The position numbers were made by a program, and so were the translations under genes. The notes under the pieces are model-generated. The model worked only from the letters and a program-made list of their open reading frames with translations, ran no database searches and was not told the origin of the DNA. From positions 1 through 49,047 of IMG/VR virus record IMGVR_UViG_3300031951_000259: a stretch of 49,047 nucleotides of DNA. One strand, 5' to 3'. Origin of the DNA: a virus. Positions 42,203 to 49,047 of this stretch are shown piece after piece (position 1 is the stretch's first letter; each line of letters opens with the position of its first letter).

Positions 42203-44097
42203 ATACACCAATTGTAAAAATAGTAAATACAAACGATGTAACAGCACAAGTAGTTAAGATTGTTCCTTACACTACCGCAGAAGCTGTCCAAGGACCTGCT
42301 GGACCACAAGGACCTGCGGGACCTAAAGGTGATACTGGAGATACTGGACCACAAGGACCACAGGGAGAAACAGGACCTGCTGGTGCAACTGGTGCACAAG
42401 GTATTCAAGGACCACAAGGTGAACAAGGTCTTAAGGGAGACAAAGGCGACACTGGTGATACAGGTCCACAAGGCATTCAAGGTATTCAAGGTATTCAGGG
42501 TGAACAAGGTATTCAGGGAGAACAAGGTTTACAAGGCGATAAAGGCGATAAGGGTGATACTGGAGAACAAGGACCTCAAGGAATTCAAGGAATTCAAGGA
42601 GAGCAAGGAATCCAAGGGATACAAGGAGAACAAGGTCCACAGGGAGATGCTGGTACATCTGTAAACATTATTGGATCTTATGCGGATTATGCCTCATTAA
42701 TTGCTGATCATCCAACTGGCAATCCTGGAGATGCTTATTTAATTAATGGTGATCTTTATGTATGGGATGATTTTAATTCAGAATGGGCAAATGTTGGAAA
42801 TATCCAAGGTCCACAAGGTTTACAGGGTGTTCAGGGCGAACAAGGAATTCAAGGAATTCAGGGAGAGCAAGGTATTCAAGGTATCCAGGGTATCCAAGGA
42901 GAAAAAGGTGACAAGGGAGATACTGGAGATCAAGGTCTTCAGGGCATACAGGGTGTTCAGGGCGAACAAGGAATTCAAGGTCCTGCAGGAGCGGATGGAG
43001 CAGATGCACTTTGGAATTTTACGGGACCATACAATTTAGGTGCCTCTTACGCAATTGGTGATGTTGCAACATATGAAGGGCAAACCTGGTATCGCATTGA
43101 TGCACATGGTGGAAATACTGGAGATACACCATCAGAAGGATTGTATTGGACATTAATTGCACAAAAGGGAGATACTGGTGCAACTGGTGCAACAGGAGAC
43201 ACTGGTCCACAAGGTCCTCAAGGTGAACCAGGAATATCTGGAACAACCGCAGTTGTGTCTCATGAAGTAAAGGCTGGAGAAGCACTAACTAAAGGTCAAG
43301 CGGTATATATAAGTTCTGCAGACGGAACTAATATGATTGTTTCTAAAGCATCAAATGTTTCAGAAGCAACATCATCAAAAACTTTAGGTTTAATTTCAGT
43401 TGATCTTGCTAATAATGGAATTGGTTATGTTATCACAGAAGGATTGTTAACAAATATAGATACTTCATCAGCAGTTGCTGGAGATCCAGTATGGCTTGGA
43501 ATAAATGGTAATTTAATTTATGGTTTAGCAAATAAGCCAGTTGCGCCAGCACACTTAGTTTTTATTGGTGTAGTTACTAGATCTAATGCAAATACTGGAG
43601 AAATATTTGTTCATATTCAAAATGGCTTTGAGTTAAACGAACTTCATACTGTATTACTTGAATCTAATGGTTCTATTGCAGATAATGAAGTTCTTGCTTT
43701 TGATACCATTTCAGGTTTGTGGCAAAACCAAACAAAGTCTGAAGCAGGATTTGCAACGGTAGCGTCAAGTGGATCTTATAATGATTTAACAAATCTACCA
43801 ACACTTGTAACTAACTTAAATAGTTTGTCAGATGTGACCATTACGGGAACTCCAACAAATCAACAATTAATTGTTTATGATACAGCAACTGGACAATGGA
43901 AAAACCAAGATCCAATTTCAGCAACAGGTATTGCTTATAAGTCAGGCTTTCCAGCATCAAAAACATCAACTGGAACAACTGGACAAATTGCTATTGATGG
44001 TGTAAATGGTGTTATGTATGTTTGCACATCAACTAATAACTGGCAGAAAGTCTCTTTAAACGGTGCAAACTTTTCAAATCCTGGCGGATTCGTTTAA
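42199..44097 (+). CDS. Collagen-like tail fibre protein
   Basis: 632 residues. Short N-terminal attachment segment ([19 protein letters not shown]), then long Gly-x-y stretches (about 34-152, 198-270, 318-345) such as [16 protein letters not shown] and [13 protein letters not shown]. Two globular inserts: [21 protein letters not shown] and [21 protein letters not shown] (carbohydrate-binding-module-like). The C-terminal domain (about 345-632, [19 protein letters not shown]...) is a trimer tip. Many y-position Lys (GDKGDT). Likely host-receptor binding. Confidence 0.88.
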   Translation: MNTPIVKIVNTNDVTAQVVKIVPYTTAEAVQGPAGPQGPAGPKGDTGDTGPQGPQGETGPAGATGAQGIQGPQGEQGLKGDKGDTGDTGPQGIQGIQGIQGEQGIQGEQGLQGDKGDKGDTGEQGPQGIQGIQGEQGIQGIQGEQGPQGDAGTSVNIIGSYADYASLIADHPTGNPGDAYLINGDLYVWDDFNSEWANVGNIQGPQGLQGVQGEQGIQGIQGEQGIQGIQGIQGEKGDKGDTGDQGLQGIQGVQGEQGIQGPAGADGADALWNFTGPYNLGASYAIGDVATYEGQTWYRIDAHGGNTGDTPSEGLYWTLIAQKGDTGATGATGDTGPQGPQGEPGISGTTAVVSHEVKAGEALTKGQAVYISSADGTNMIVSKASNVSEATSSKTLGLISVDLANNGIGYVITEGLLTNIDTSSAVAGDPVWLGINGNLIYGLANKPVAPAHLVFIGVVTRSNANTGEIFVHIQNGFELNELHTVLLESNGSIADNEVLAFDTISGLWQNQTKSEAGFATVASSGSYNDLTNLPTLVTNLNSLSDVTITGTPTNQQLIVYDTATGQWKNQDPISATGIAYKSGFPASKTSTGTTGQIAIDGVNGVMYVCTSTNNWQKVSLNGANFSNPGGFV

Positions 44098-44108
44098 CAA
44101 TAATTAGA

Positions 44109-44114
44109 TATAAT
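44109..44114 (+). promoter_or_regulatory. -10 box TATAAT
   Basis: TATAAT with a 20-nt gap to ATG 44135; AAGGAA as ribosome binding site. Confidence 0.55.
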
Positions 44115-44134
44115 ATCATAGTGGAAGGAATATT

Positions 44135-44848
44135 ATGCCATCTATGAATTTTCCAGAATCTTCTAAAAAAAAGAAGTACTCAGATAATGTAGATAACTCT
44201 CTTATTGTAGATCCTTCTATGTACATAGCAGTTCCTGGACCACAAGGAGAGCCAGGTCCAAGAGGTCCAAAGGGAGACCAAGGACCAACAGGATTACAAG
44301 GGCCTAAAGGAGATCCAGGTCCCGCAGGTAGAGACGGTATAAATGGAAAAGATGGTAAAAATATACTATCTCCTTCAGAACAAAATATAGGTTGGGCAAG
44401 ATATGATAATTTGGATAGAAAAGATATTCGCTGTGGAGCTGATAAAGGAAATGATGGATGGGTTAGATTTGGGGTAGATGGAAAAGGCGAATTTACAAAC
44501 GAATCTTATTTGCCAAAAGAATCAGTATCTTTGTGGAGTAATGAAATACAGAAGCTAAACTTTAAAACACTAAAAATAGGTTCAATTGTAACAATTCGTT
44601 ATGATGTAGAACTTGAGACTTTTAGCAATAATACTGAGGTTTGGTTTAGAACACACCTAGCTGGAGCAGATGATCACCCAACAACATACGTAGGTACTTT
44701 AAAATATCAGTTTGCATATGACCTATCTATGGAGCATACTATTTTTATAGAGGGAAAAGGTATTCAGGCAGCAGGCGGTATGCCACAAATAAGAACAGAC
44801 CACGACGCTATATTTAGAGTAAAATCAATATATATATCAGTTTCATAA
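44135..44848 (+). CDS. Second collagen-like fibre protein
   Basis: 237 residues. N-terminal basic stretch ([13 protein letters not shown]), a short collagen segment at about 32-70 ([31 protein letters not shown]), then a C-terminal beta domain ([32 protein letters not shown]...). Shorter stalk than 42199-44097. Probably a separate fibre or a fibre-tip partner. Confidence 0.85.
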   Translation: MPSMNFPESSKKKKYSDNVDNSLIVDPSMYIAVPGPQGEPGPRGPKGDQGPTGLQGPKGDPGPAGRDGINGKDGKNILSPSEQNIGWARYDNLDRKDIRCGADKGNDGWVRFGVDGKGEFTNESYLPKESVSLWSNEIQKLNFKTLKIGSIVTIRYDVELETFSNNTEVWFRTHLAGADDHPTTYVGTLKYQFAYDLSMEHTIFIEGKGIQAAGGMPQIRTDHDAIFRVKSIYISVS

Positions 44849-44857
44849 TGGTATAAT
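44849..44857 (+). promoter_or_regulatory. Extended -10 promoter TGG-TATAAT
   Basis: TATAAT at 44852-44857; 15 nt to ATG 44873 with AGGAGG just before it. Confidence 0.65.
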
Positions 44858-44872
44858 AAAGCAGGAGGAATA

Positions 44873-45232
44873 ATGGCATTTCCAGGTACATATAATTTTA
44901 GCTACTATAGGGGCGACACCTATCAATTTAAGATTCGCCCAAAAAATTCTGATGGTAGTGTTTTTGATTTAGAAGCTTATGAAAATAATGCTGAGTTTAC
45001 TGTTGCTACTGCTCGTGGTGATGGTGCTACCCAAGTAGACTGTGATGCTGTTGTTGATATTGGTGAGAATGTGGTTACATGTACAATTCAGCCAACAGAG
45101 GGATTACTTTTAAACGCTGGAACTTCTTATGTTTATGACGTTCAAATAGATAACGGGGCAGGTGTTGTATATACCCTGCTTACTGGAACAATAGCAGTAA
45201 CTGATCACGTAAGTGGAGCAACACCAGCATGA
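44873..45232 (+). CDS. BppU-like tail protein, paralogue of 41804-42202 (119 aa)
   Basis: FSYYRGDTYQFKIRPKNSDGSVFDLEAYENNAEFTVATARGDGATQ, YVYDVQIDNGAGVVYTLLTGTIAVTDHVSGATPA. Same RGDT start and TGTI end. Each copy starts a fibre gene pair, so it may be the anchor domain. Overlaps the next ATG by 4 nt. Confidence 0.73.
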   Translation: MAFPGTYNFSYYRGDTYQFKIRPKNSDGSVFDLEAYENNAEFTVATARGDGATQVDCDAVVDIGENVVTCTIQPTEGLLLNAGTSYVYDVQIDNGAGVVYTLLTGTIAVTDHVSGATPA

Positions 45233-45825
45233 CAACTGAAATAGTAGTATCTACTGACGACTTAACAGTTTTAGCTCCACCAGATACAATAGAACTACTA
45301 TTAGATTTTGGTCCAACTGGCCAAAGAGGAAGTCAAATTTTTTCTGGTATAGGTGAACCAGCAGACTTCACCTCTGGCGGACAAATATTTGGACAAGATC
45401 TATACTTAAATGATTATTATATAAATGCAGCTCCAGGATCAGATTACTCATATTTATATCAGTATAGGACTGGAGCAGGCGGTAGTGCAAACGCATGGTT
45501 TAAATTAATTAAAATAAATCCAACTATATATTCAGCAATTAATGATGTTTATTTTACTAACGGGGACGGTACTATAGAAATTCCTATTTCTAATATAACT
45601 TCAATATCAGCAGCATCTTTATCTGCATCAAACTTTTCAGTTCAATATAATCTTGTAAACTCTAACCCTATTGCCTCCTCAATATCCTCTATATCTATTT
45701 CTGGCACCGATTTAGTTATTGATTTAAAAGCAGCAGAGTTTGATGGATCTTCTTGGTCCAACTTAGATAGTGGAGTTTCTCCAATACCTTTCTCTGCTCA
45801 TATGTTTATAACGGTTGTGATATAA
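45229..45825 (+). CDS. Tail-fibre-type protein (198 aa)
   Basis: ELLLDFGPTGQRGSQIFSGIGEPAD, then beta-rich Ser/Ile/Asn stretches (ISNITSISAASLSASNFSVQYN). One Gly-x-y vestige (GPTGQRG). Looks like a virion surface protein with a beta-helix-type repeat; partners with the BppU-like gene upstream. Confidence 0.72.
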   Translation: MTTEIVVSTDDLTVLAPPDTIELLLDFGPTGQRGSQIFSGIGEPADFTSGGQIFGQDLYLNDYYINAAPGSDYSYLYQYRTGAGGSANAWFKLIKINPTIYSAINDVYFTNGDGTIEIPISNITSISAASLSASNFSVQYNLVNSNPIASSISSISISGTDLVIDLKAAEFDGSSWSNLDSGVSPIPFSAHMFITVVI

Positions 45826-45826
45826 T
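45818..45826 (+). promoter_or_regulatory. Extended -10 promoter TGA-TATAAT
   Basis: TATAAT at 45821-45826, inside the end of the previous gene; 17 nt to ATG 45844 with AAAGGTG. Confidence 0.65.
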
Positions 45827-45843
45827 GACAAAGGTGATATATT

Positions 45844-46629
45844 ATGGCCTCTGAATCTATTGGTTTTCTTTACCCCACAGAAATTCCTGGGTACGCAGAC
45901 TCAGCTGATATTCAAGCAGCTTTTCGTCTTTATCATTATGGATCCCTTGCTTATGATCCAGAAAATGAAGAGCCAGGAGACTTAGTAAATCCATCAATAG
46001 CATATACACTAAATGATCTTCAAACACAAATTACAAATTTAGATCCTTCAGGATCAGTTTCTAAATCTATTATTGATGCAAAAGGTGATTTAATAGTTGG
46101 GCTTTCAGCGGACAACCCATCAAAACTATCTGTTGGTAGCAATAATTTTGTTCTTACTGCAGATAATTCTCAAACACTTGGAGTTAAATGGAGCGCACTG
46201 CCAACAGCATCTACAACTGGAGCAGGTATTGTTCAGCTTAATGATACATATTCAAGCACATCTTTGGTACAAGCTCCAACTGCCAATGCTTTAAAATCTG
46301 TTTATGATTTGAAAGAAGACAAAGCTTTAACAATAAATGATCAGTCTGGAACTTCTTATACGTTAGTTGCTTCAGATGCAAATAGTAAACTTATTAGATT
46401 TACTAATTCTTCACCAATTACTGTTACAGTACCACCTTCTGTTTTCACTGCTGGACAGCAAATTAATATAACTCAGTACGGTACTGGTCAAGTTTCTATC
46501 ACAGGCGGCGTAGGGGTTTTTGTAGGAGCTACGCCATCTCTTAATTTAAGAGCACAGTACTCTGCAGGTACCATAGTATGCATAGATTCAGCAACCTTTG
46601 TTTTTTATGGTGATTTGGCCTATCAATAA
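45844..46629 (+). CDS. Tail fibre protein with phage-fibre repeat
   Basis: 261 residues. SADIQAAFRLYHYGSLAYDPENEEPGD start, SIIDAKGDLIVGLSADNPSKLSVGSNNFVLTADNSQT (common tail-fibre linker), STTGAGIVQLNDTYSSTSLVQAPTANALKSVYDL (T4/lambda-type fibre repeat), and a beta-rich tip (VTVPPSVFTAGQQINITQYGTGQVSITGG). Likely side-fibre or host-recognition part. Confidence 0.85.
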   Translation: MASESIGFLYPTEIPGYADSADIQAAFRLYHYGSLAYDPENEEPGDLVNPSIAYTLNDLQTQITNLDPSGSVSKSIIDAKGDLIVGLSADNPSKLSVGSNNFVLTADNSQTLGVKWSALPTASTTGAGIVQLNDTYSSTSLVQAPTANALKSVYDLKEDKALTINDQSGTSYTLVASDANSKLIRFTNSSPITVTVPPSVFTAGQQINITQYGTGQVSITGGVGVFVGATPSLNLRAQYSAGTIVCIDSATFVFYGDLAYQ

Positions 46630-46635
46630 AATACA

Positions 46636-46644
46636 TGATATAAT
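46636..46644 (+). promoter_or_regulatory. Extended -10 promoter TGA-TATAAT
   Basis: TATAAT at 46639-46644; AAAGGAGA before ATG 46663. Confidence 0.68.
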
Positions 46645-46662
46645 AATGCTAAAGGAGACAAT

Positions 46663-47586
46663 ATGCCAATTATAGGAACCACTGGATCACAAAATACTAA
46701 AAGTTTTTTAAATCCAAATGCACCAACTATTGGAACTGCTACAGATGTAGGAACTGGCCGTGCCTATAATAATGGTGCAGCAACAGTTACTTTTACTCCC
46801 GCACCAACTGGTGCAGCAGCAACGTCTTTTACAGTAACATCTTCGCCAGGAGGATTTACTGGAACAGGTGCATCTTCTCCAATAACAGTCACTGGATTAC
46901 AGTCTAATACATCTTATACTTTTACTGTAGTTGCTACAAACTCGGTTGGACCATCTGCAGCATCTGCAGCATCTAATTCTATTACGGCAACAACTGTTCC
47001 ACAAGCACCAACAATTGGTACTGCTACAAAAAATACATCGGCTGTAGGACAAATAAATGTTGCCTTTACCGCTAATGCAAATGGTGGAAAATCAGTTACT
47101 ACATTTACTGCAAGCAGATCTGGAGGAACACATTCTGGTGCATCTTCTCCAATACTTGCAACAGGACTAACACCAGGAACTTCTTATACATTTACTGTTA
47201 CAGCCACTAATGCTAATGGAACTTCATCAGCATCTGCATCATCAAACTCTGTTGCTGCTTCCCAATATACATGTCCAAGCGGTGGATCTGTAAGTGGAAG
47301 TAGTTGCGTTCTTGGAGCATCAACAGCAACTGGATATCAATGTCCTAGTGGTGGACAGGTATTAATAGAAGGTTGCAGTGATGGTCCAGGTGATATAGTT
47401 TGGTATAGAGGTGATGCATATTACTGCTCTCGTGGAAGTTATGGAACAGTAAGATGTTGCTATGCACAATATCCACAAAATCCAGGAGGTTCATGGTCTC
47501 CAGACTGTACTACATACACATATTATTACTGTAATACTGGAACTTTAAGTGGAAGTCAATGTTTTTATCCAGCATCAATTGGATAA
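46663..47586 (+). CDS. Fibronectin type III protein with Cys-rich tail
   Basis: 307 residues. Two FN3 domains (about 20-110 and 112-200): APTIGTATDVG...VTFTPAPTGAAATSFTVTSSPGG...TVTGLQSNTSYTFTVVATNSVGPS, then APTIGTATKNT...TGLTPGTSYTFTVTATNANGTS. A Cys/Tyr-rich C-terminal domain of about 100 residues follows (CPSGGSVSGSSCVLG, CPSGGQVLIEGC, YCSRGSYGTVRCCYAQ). FN3 domains on phage tails aid weak surface binding. Confidence 0.87.
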   Translation: MPIIGTTGSQNTKSFLNPNAPTIGTATDVGTGRAYNNGAATVTFTPAPTGAAATSFTVTSSPGGFTGTGASSPITVTGLQSNTSYTFTVVATNSVGPSAASAASNSITATTVPQAPTIGTATKNTSAVGQINVAFTANANGGKSVTTFTASRSGGTHSGASSPILATGLTPGTSYTFTVTATNANGTSSASASSNSVAASQYTCPSGGSVSGSSCVLGASTATGYQCPSGGQVLIEGCSDGPGDIVWYRGDAYYCSRGSYGTVRCCYAQYPQNPGGSWSPDCTTYTYYYCNTGTLSGSQCFYPASIG

Positions 47587-47615
47587 AATAAAAAATACAT
47601 TTTGGGGGATTAAAA

Positions 47616-47861
47616 GTGTCAGAAGATAAGCCTTTACGTCCTTGGGATATTTTTAATAAAAATGTTGCAAAAATATTGCCAATAGAAAAAGAAAAAAGAC
47701 TATCGATTTGTTCTTCATGCCCAGAATTTATTTCTTTATCAAAAATGTGTAAGCAATGTGGGTGTTTTATGCCCTCAAAAGTTAAGTTAGCAGGAGCAGA
47801 ATGCCCATTAGGAAAATGGGGTCAAATGAATGTTAGTTTAGAAAAAGAGGCAGATATATAA
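47616..47861 (+). CDS. Cys-rich zinc protein with CPLGKW (81 aa), paralogue of 40187-40399
   Basis: RPWDIFNKNVAK, LSICSSCPEFISLSKMCKQCGCFMPSKVKLAGAECPLGKW, then a helical tail. Start at GTG 47616 with GGGGGATTAAAA before it. Known from many phage tail regions; unknown role, possibly a zinc-bound structural chaperone. Confidence 0.78.
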   Translation: MSEDKPLRPWDIFNKNVAKILPIEKEKRLSICSSCPEFISLSKMCKQCGCFMPSKVKLAGAECPLGKWGQMNVSLEKEADI

Positions 47862-47862
47862 A

Positions 47863-48165
47863 ATGTCTATAATAGGAAATGATGGAACTATTGTTAATGA
47901 ACAACAGTTTAATGAATTAGTAAAACAAGACCCATACCACTATCTTGCTTTTATTATTGATGGAAAAGTAGAATATGTCCTGGGAACTGATATAAAATTT
48001 GCTGCAATACTTTTAAGTAATCCAATAGTTAAAAATATAACAGATCTTACAGATAGGATGAGGATATCAGAAGGCGCAATATATAATGAACAGACCGATA
48101 CAATAACACCATTATGGGGCAATATAGATACAACACACTCTCAGATTGATTCAAATAGTGCTTAA
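47863..48165 (+). CDS. Unknown tail-region protein (100 aa)
   Basis: MSIIGNDGTIVNEQQFNELVKQDPYHYLAFIIDGKVEYVLGTDIKFAAILLSNPIVKN...: alpha/beta with LAFIIDGKVEYVL pair. 1 nt from the previous stop. No family recognised. Confidence 0.7.
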   Translation: MSIIGNDGTIVNEQQFNELVKQDPYHYLAFIIDGKVEYVLGTDIKFAAILLSNPIVKNITDLTDRMRISEGAIYNEQTDTITPLWGNIDTTHSQIDSNSA

Positions 48166-48182
48166 AATATATAAATATAATA

Positions 48183-48191
48183 TGATATAAT
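48183..48191 (+). promoter_or_regulatory. Extended -10 promoter TGA-TATAAT
   Basis: TATAAT at 48186-48191; leader carries AAAAGGAG before ATG 48224. Confidence 0.68.
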
Positions 48192-48223
48192 TTAACTATT
48201 CTACATTAGAAAAGGAGTTAATA

Positions 48224-48454
48224 ATGTCAGAAGAGACTAATTTTACAAAGAGAATTGCCTTTGTTGAAGATAACACTATTCTTCAAATATTAGATACAGA
48301 TGATGCTGTAGCAAGTCTAGTTTTGGGTAATATTCAAAAAGTAGATATTACAAATTCTACAAATAGCTCTGTAGCAAAAGTTAATGACATTTATGATTCT
48401 GCATCCGATACCATAATTAGTGTTGATTCAAGCAATAGCGAAGCACAGCAATAA
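48224..48454 (+). CDS. Small acidic protein (76 aa)
   Basis: ETNFTKRIAFVEDNTILQILDTDDAVASLVLGNIQKVDITNS...; similar in style to 47863-48165 (a VEDN/VLxT strand pair), acidic Ser/Asp-rich tail. Unknown. Terminator follows. Confidence 0.7.
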   Translation: MSEETNFTKRIAFVEDNTILQILDTDDAVASLVLGNIQKVDITNSTNSSVAKVNDIYDSASDTIISVDSSNSEAQQ

Positions 48455-48473
48455 TATTGTTTTAAAAAAAATA

Positions 48474-48505
48474 ACCCCCAGACCTTGAAGCCTGGGGGTA
48501 TTTTT
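48474..48505. terminator. Bidirectional intrinsic terminator
   Basis: 8-bp stem ACCCCCAG/CTGGGGGT (48474-48481 with 48492-48499), TATTTTT on the right and an A-run (T on the minus strand) on the left, so it serves both convergent genes. Confidence 0.9.
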
Positions 48506-48518
48506 ATGCCCTAAATTA

Positions 48519-49047
48519 TTAATCAGGGAATCTATTTAGCCATTTGTAATGAGCACCTTTATTATAAGATGACCATGAACTCCAATCAGTACCGCCTTTT
48601 GTCATATGGTAGACAATTTCGGCGTTCTTGACAGGGCTAAATAACTCAGCATTAAGATCTAACTCAAACTTATCTCGTCTGTCTGGACCAAGTGTGCCAA
48701 GCATATTAATCTGAAAGATTCCAAATGAGGAGTCTCCAGTCTTGGTGTTTCCATTAAAAGCAAATGGACGACCATTGGATTCAGCCTTTGCAACTGCCCA
48801 AGCAGTTTTAAGACCTTTTCCTTTGAACCCTACTGCCTTAAGTAATTCAACCAACTGGCTGTCAGTTAAACTATGAGCATTTTCATACTTAGTAAGTATT
48901 TTTTTATTTTTATCTTCAGAAAGCAGAAAAGCCACCTCTAGGGTGGCAAGAGCAGAAGCTTCCTGTTTTGATAAATTATTTTTGGTTGCATGAGACGGTA
49001 TAGCGCCTAAAATAGACACCAACAGAAACGTACTACCAATTACCCCT
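48519..49047 (-). CDS. Lysozyme-like transglycosylase with signal peptide (5' truncated at window edge)
   Basis: The frame stays open past 49022 to the window end, so the true start is outside; visible residues begin with a hydrophobic stretch (GVIGSTFLLVSILGAIPSHA), a signal peptide ending near SHA. The C-terminal half has the lysozyme/SLT core: AWAVAKAESNGRPFAFNGNTKTGDSSFGIFQINML (catalytic Glu in AKAESNG) and KNAEIVYHMTKGGTDWSSWSSYNKGAHYKWL. Such proteins cleave peptidoglycan, often on the tail for entry or as a secreted host enzyme. Convergent to the tail block. Confidence 0.83.
   Translation of the reverse strand, partial: GVIGSTFLLVSILGAIPSHATKNNLSKQEASALATLEVAFLLSEDKNKKILTKYENAHSLTDSQLVELLKAVGFKGKGLKTAWAVAKAESNGRPFAFNGNTKTGDSSFGIFQINMLGTLGPDRRDKFELDLNAELFSPVKNAEIVYHMTKGGTDWSSWSSYNKGAHYKWLNRFPD

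Noticed and set aside
42300-43000. Repeated DNA resembling a CRISPR or tandem array
   Set aside because: The period is 9 nt (or multiples) of Gly-x-y codons, not repeat-spacer units; it is coding sequence.
42100-43285. Antisense and alternate-frame long frames across the collagen gene
   Set aside because: They mirror GGT/CCA-rich Gly-x-y repeats; Leu/Val runs of low complexity, no ribosome binding sites.

Overview
This AT-rich 49-kb window looks like the interior of a large tailed-phage genome, most likely one infecting an actinobacterium. Phage evidence: collagen-like and other tail-fibre genes, a CHAP endolysin with small membrane proteins before it, endonuclease VII and HNH nucleases, a phage SSB, five tRNAs, a DUF932 gene, a Gp88-like gene, and long runs of small overlapping genes. 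Actinobacterial evidence: a WhiB protein, a DUF7455 zinc protein, an MSMEG_6728-type Pyr_excise gene, modules usually attached to actinophage capsid proteases, and many promoters placed 6-7 nt before the start codon (leaderless mRNAs). Terminase, portal and major capsid genes are not seen, so the genome extends beyond the window. Both window edges cut through genes. Host and phage assignments are inferences.

Layout. (1) 1-16.6 kb, rightward: the end of an Ala-rich surface-type protein; a secreted Pro/Glu-rich protein; membrane protein, lipoprotein and holin-like genes; the CHAP endolysin; a proteasome-like Ntn hydrolase; a secreted subtilase; tRNA-Asn and tRNA-Thr; DoxX; endonuclease VII; two 2OG-Fe(II) oxygenases around an Hsp20; then many small genes (zinc ribbons, SNase, thioredoxin, capsid-protease-type modules, WhiB, a DUF6065-like protein, Pyr_excise, a GlcNAc-transferase-like protein, XapX, a holin-like protein). 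(2) 16.6-25.0 kb, mainly leftward: two glycosyltransferases and an FkbM methyltransferase, tRNA-Glu, tRNA-Asp and tRNA-Met, a second DUF6065-like protein, an IscA-like carrier, SSB, duplicated zinc-finger modules around a rightward glycosyltransferase, and an HNH nuclease. (3) 25.04-25.76 kb: a gene-free stretch with DnaA boxes, iteron-like repeats and two divergent promoters, probably a replication origin. (4) 25.8-37.8 kb, leftward: about 35 small, mostly unknown early-type genes in short units separated by repeated intergenic cassettes (hairpin, TTACGAAC box, strong promoter). (5) 38.0-49 kb, mainly rightward: more small genes, two further DUF6065-like genes, then the receptor-binding and tail-fibre region, ending with a leftward lysozyme-like gene cut by the window edge.

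How the genes may work together: collagen-like fibres (42-45 kb) occur with a prolyl-4-hydroxylase-like oxygenase and several glycosyltransferases, so the fibres may be hydroxylated and glycosylated. Transcription seems to use many short promoters of the form TGn-TATAAT, about half of them leaderless, with a second promoter family organised by operator-like boxes in the leftward early region. The most notable signals are this promoter architecture, four diverged DUF6065-like paralogues with a possible dUTPase-like core, and the repeated intergenic cassettes.
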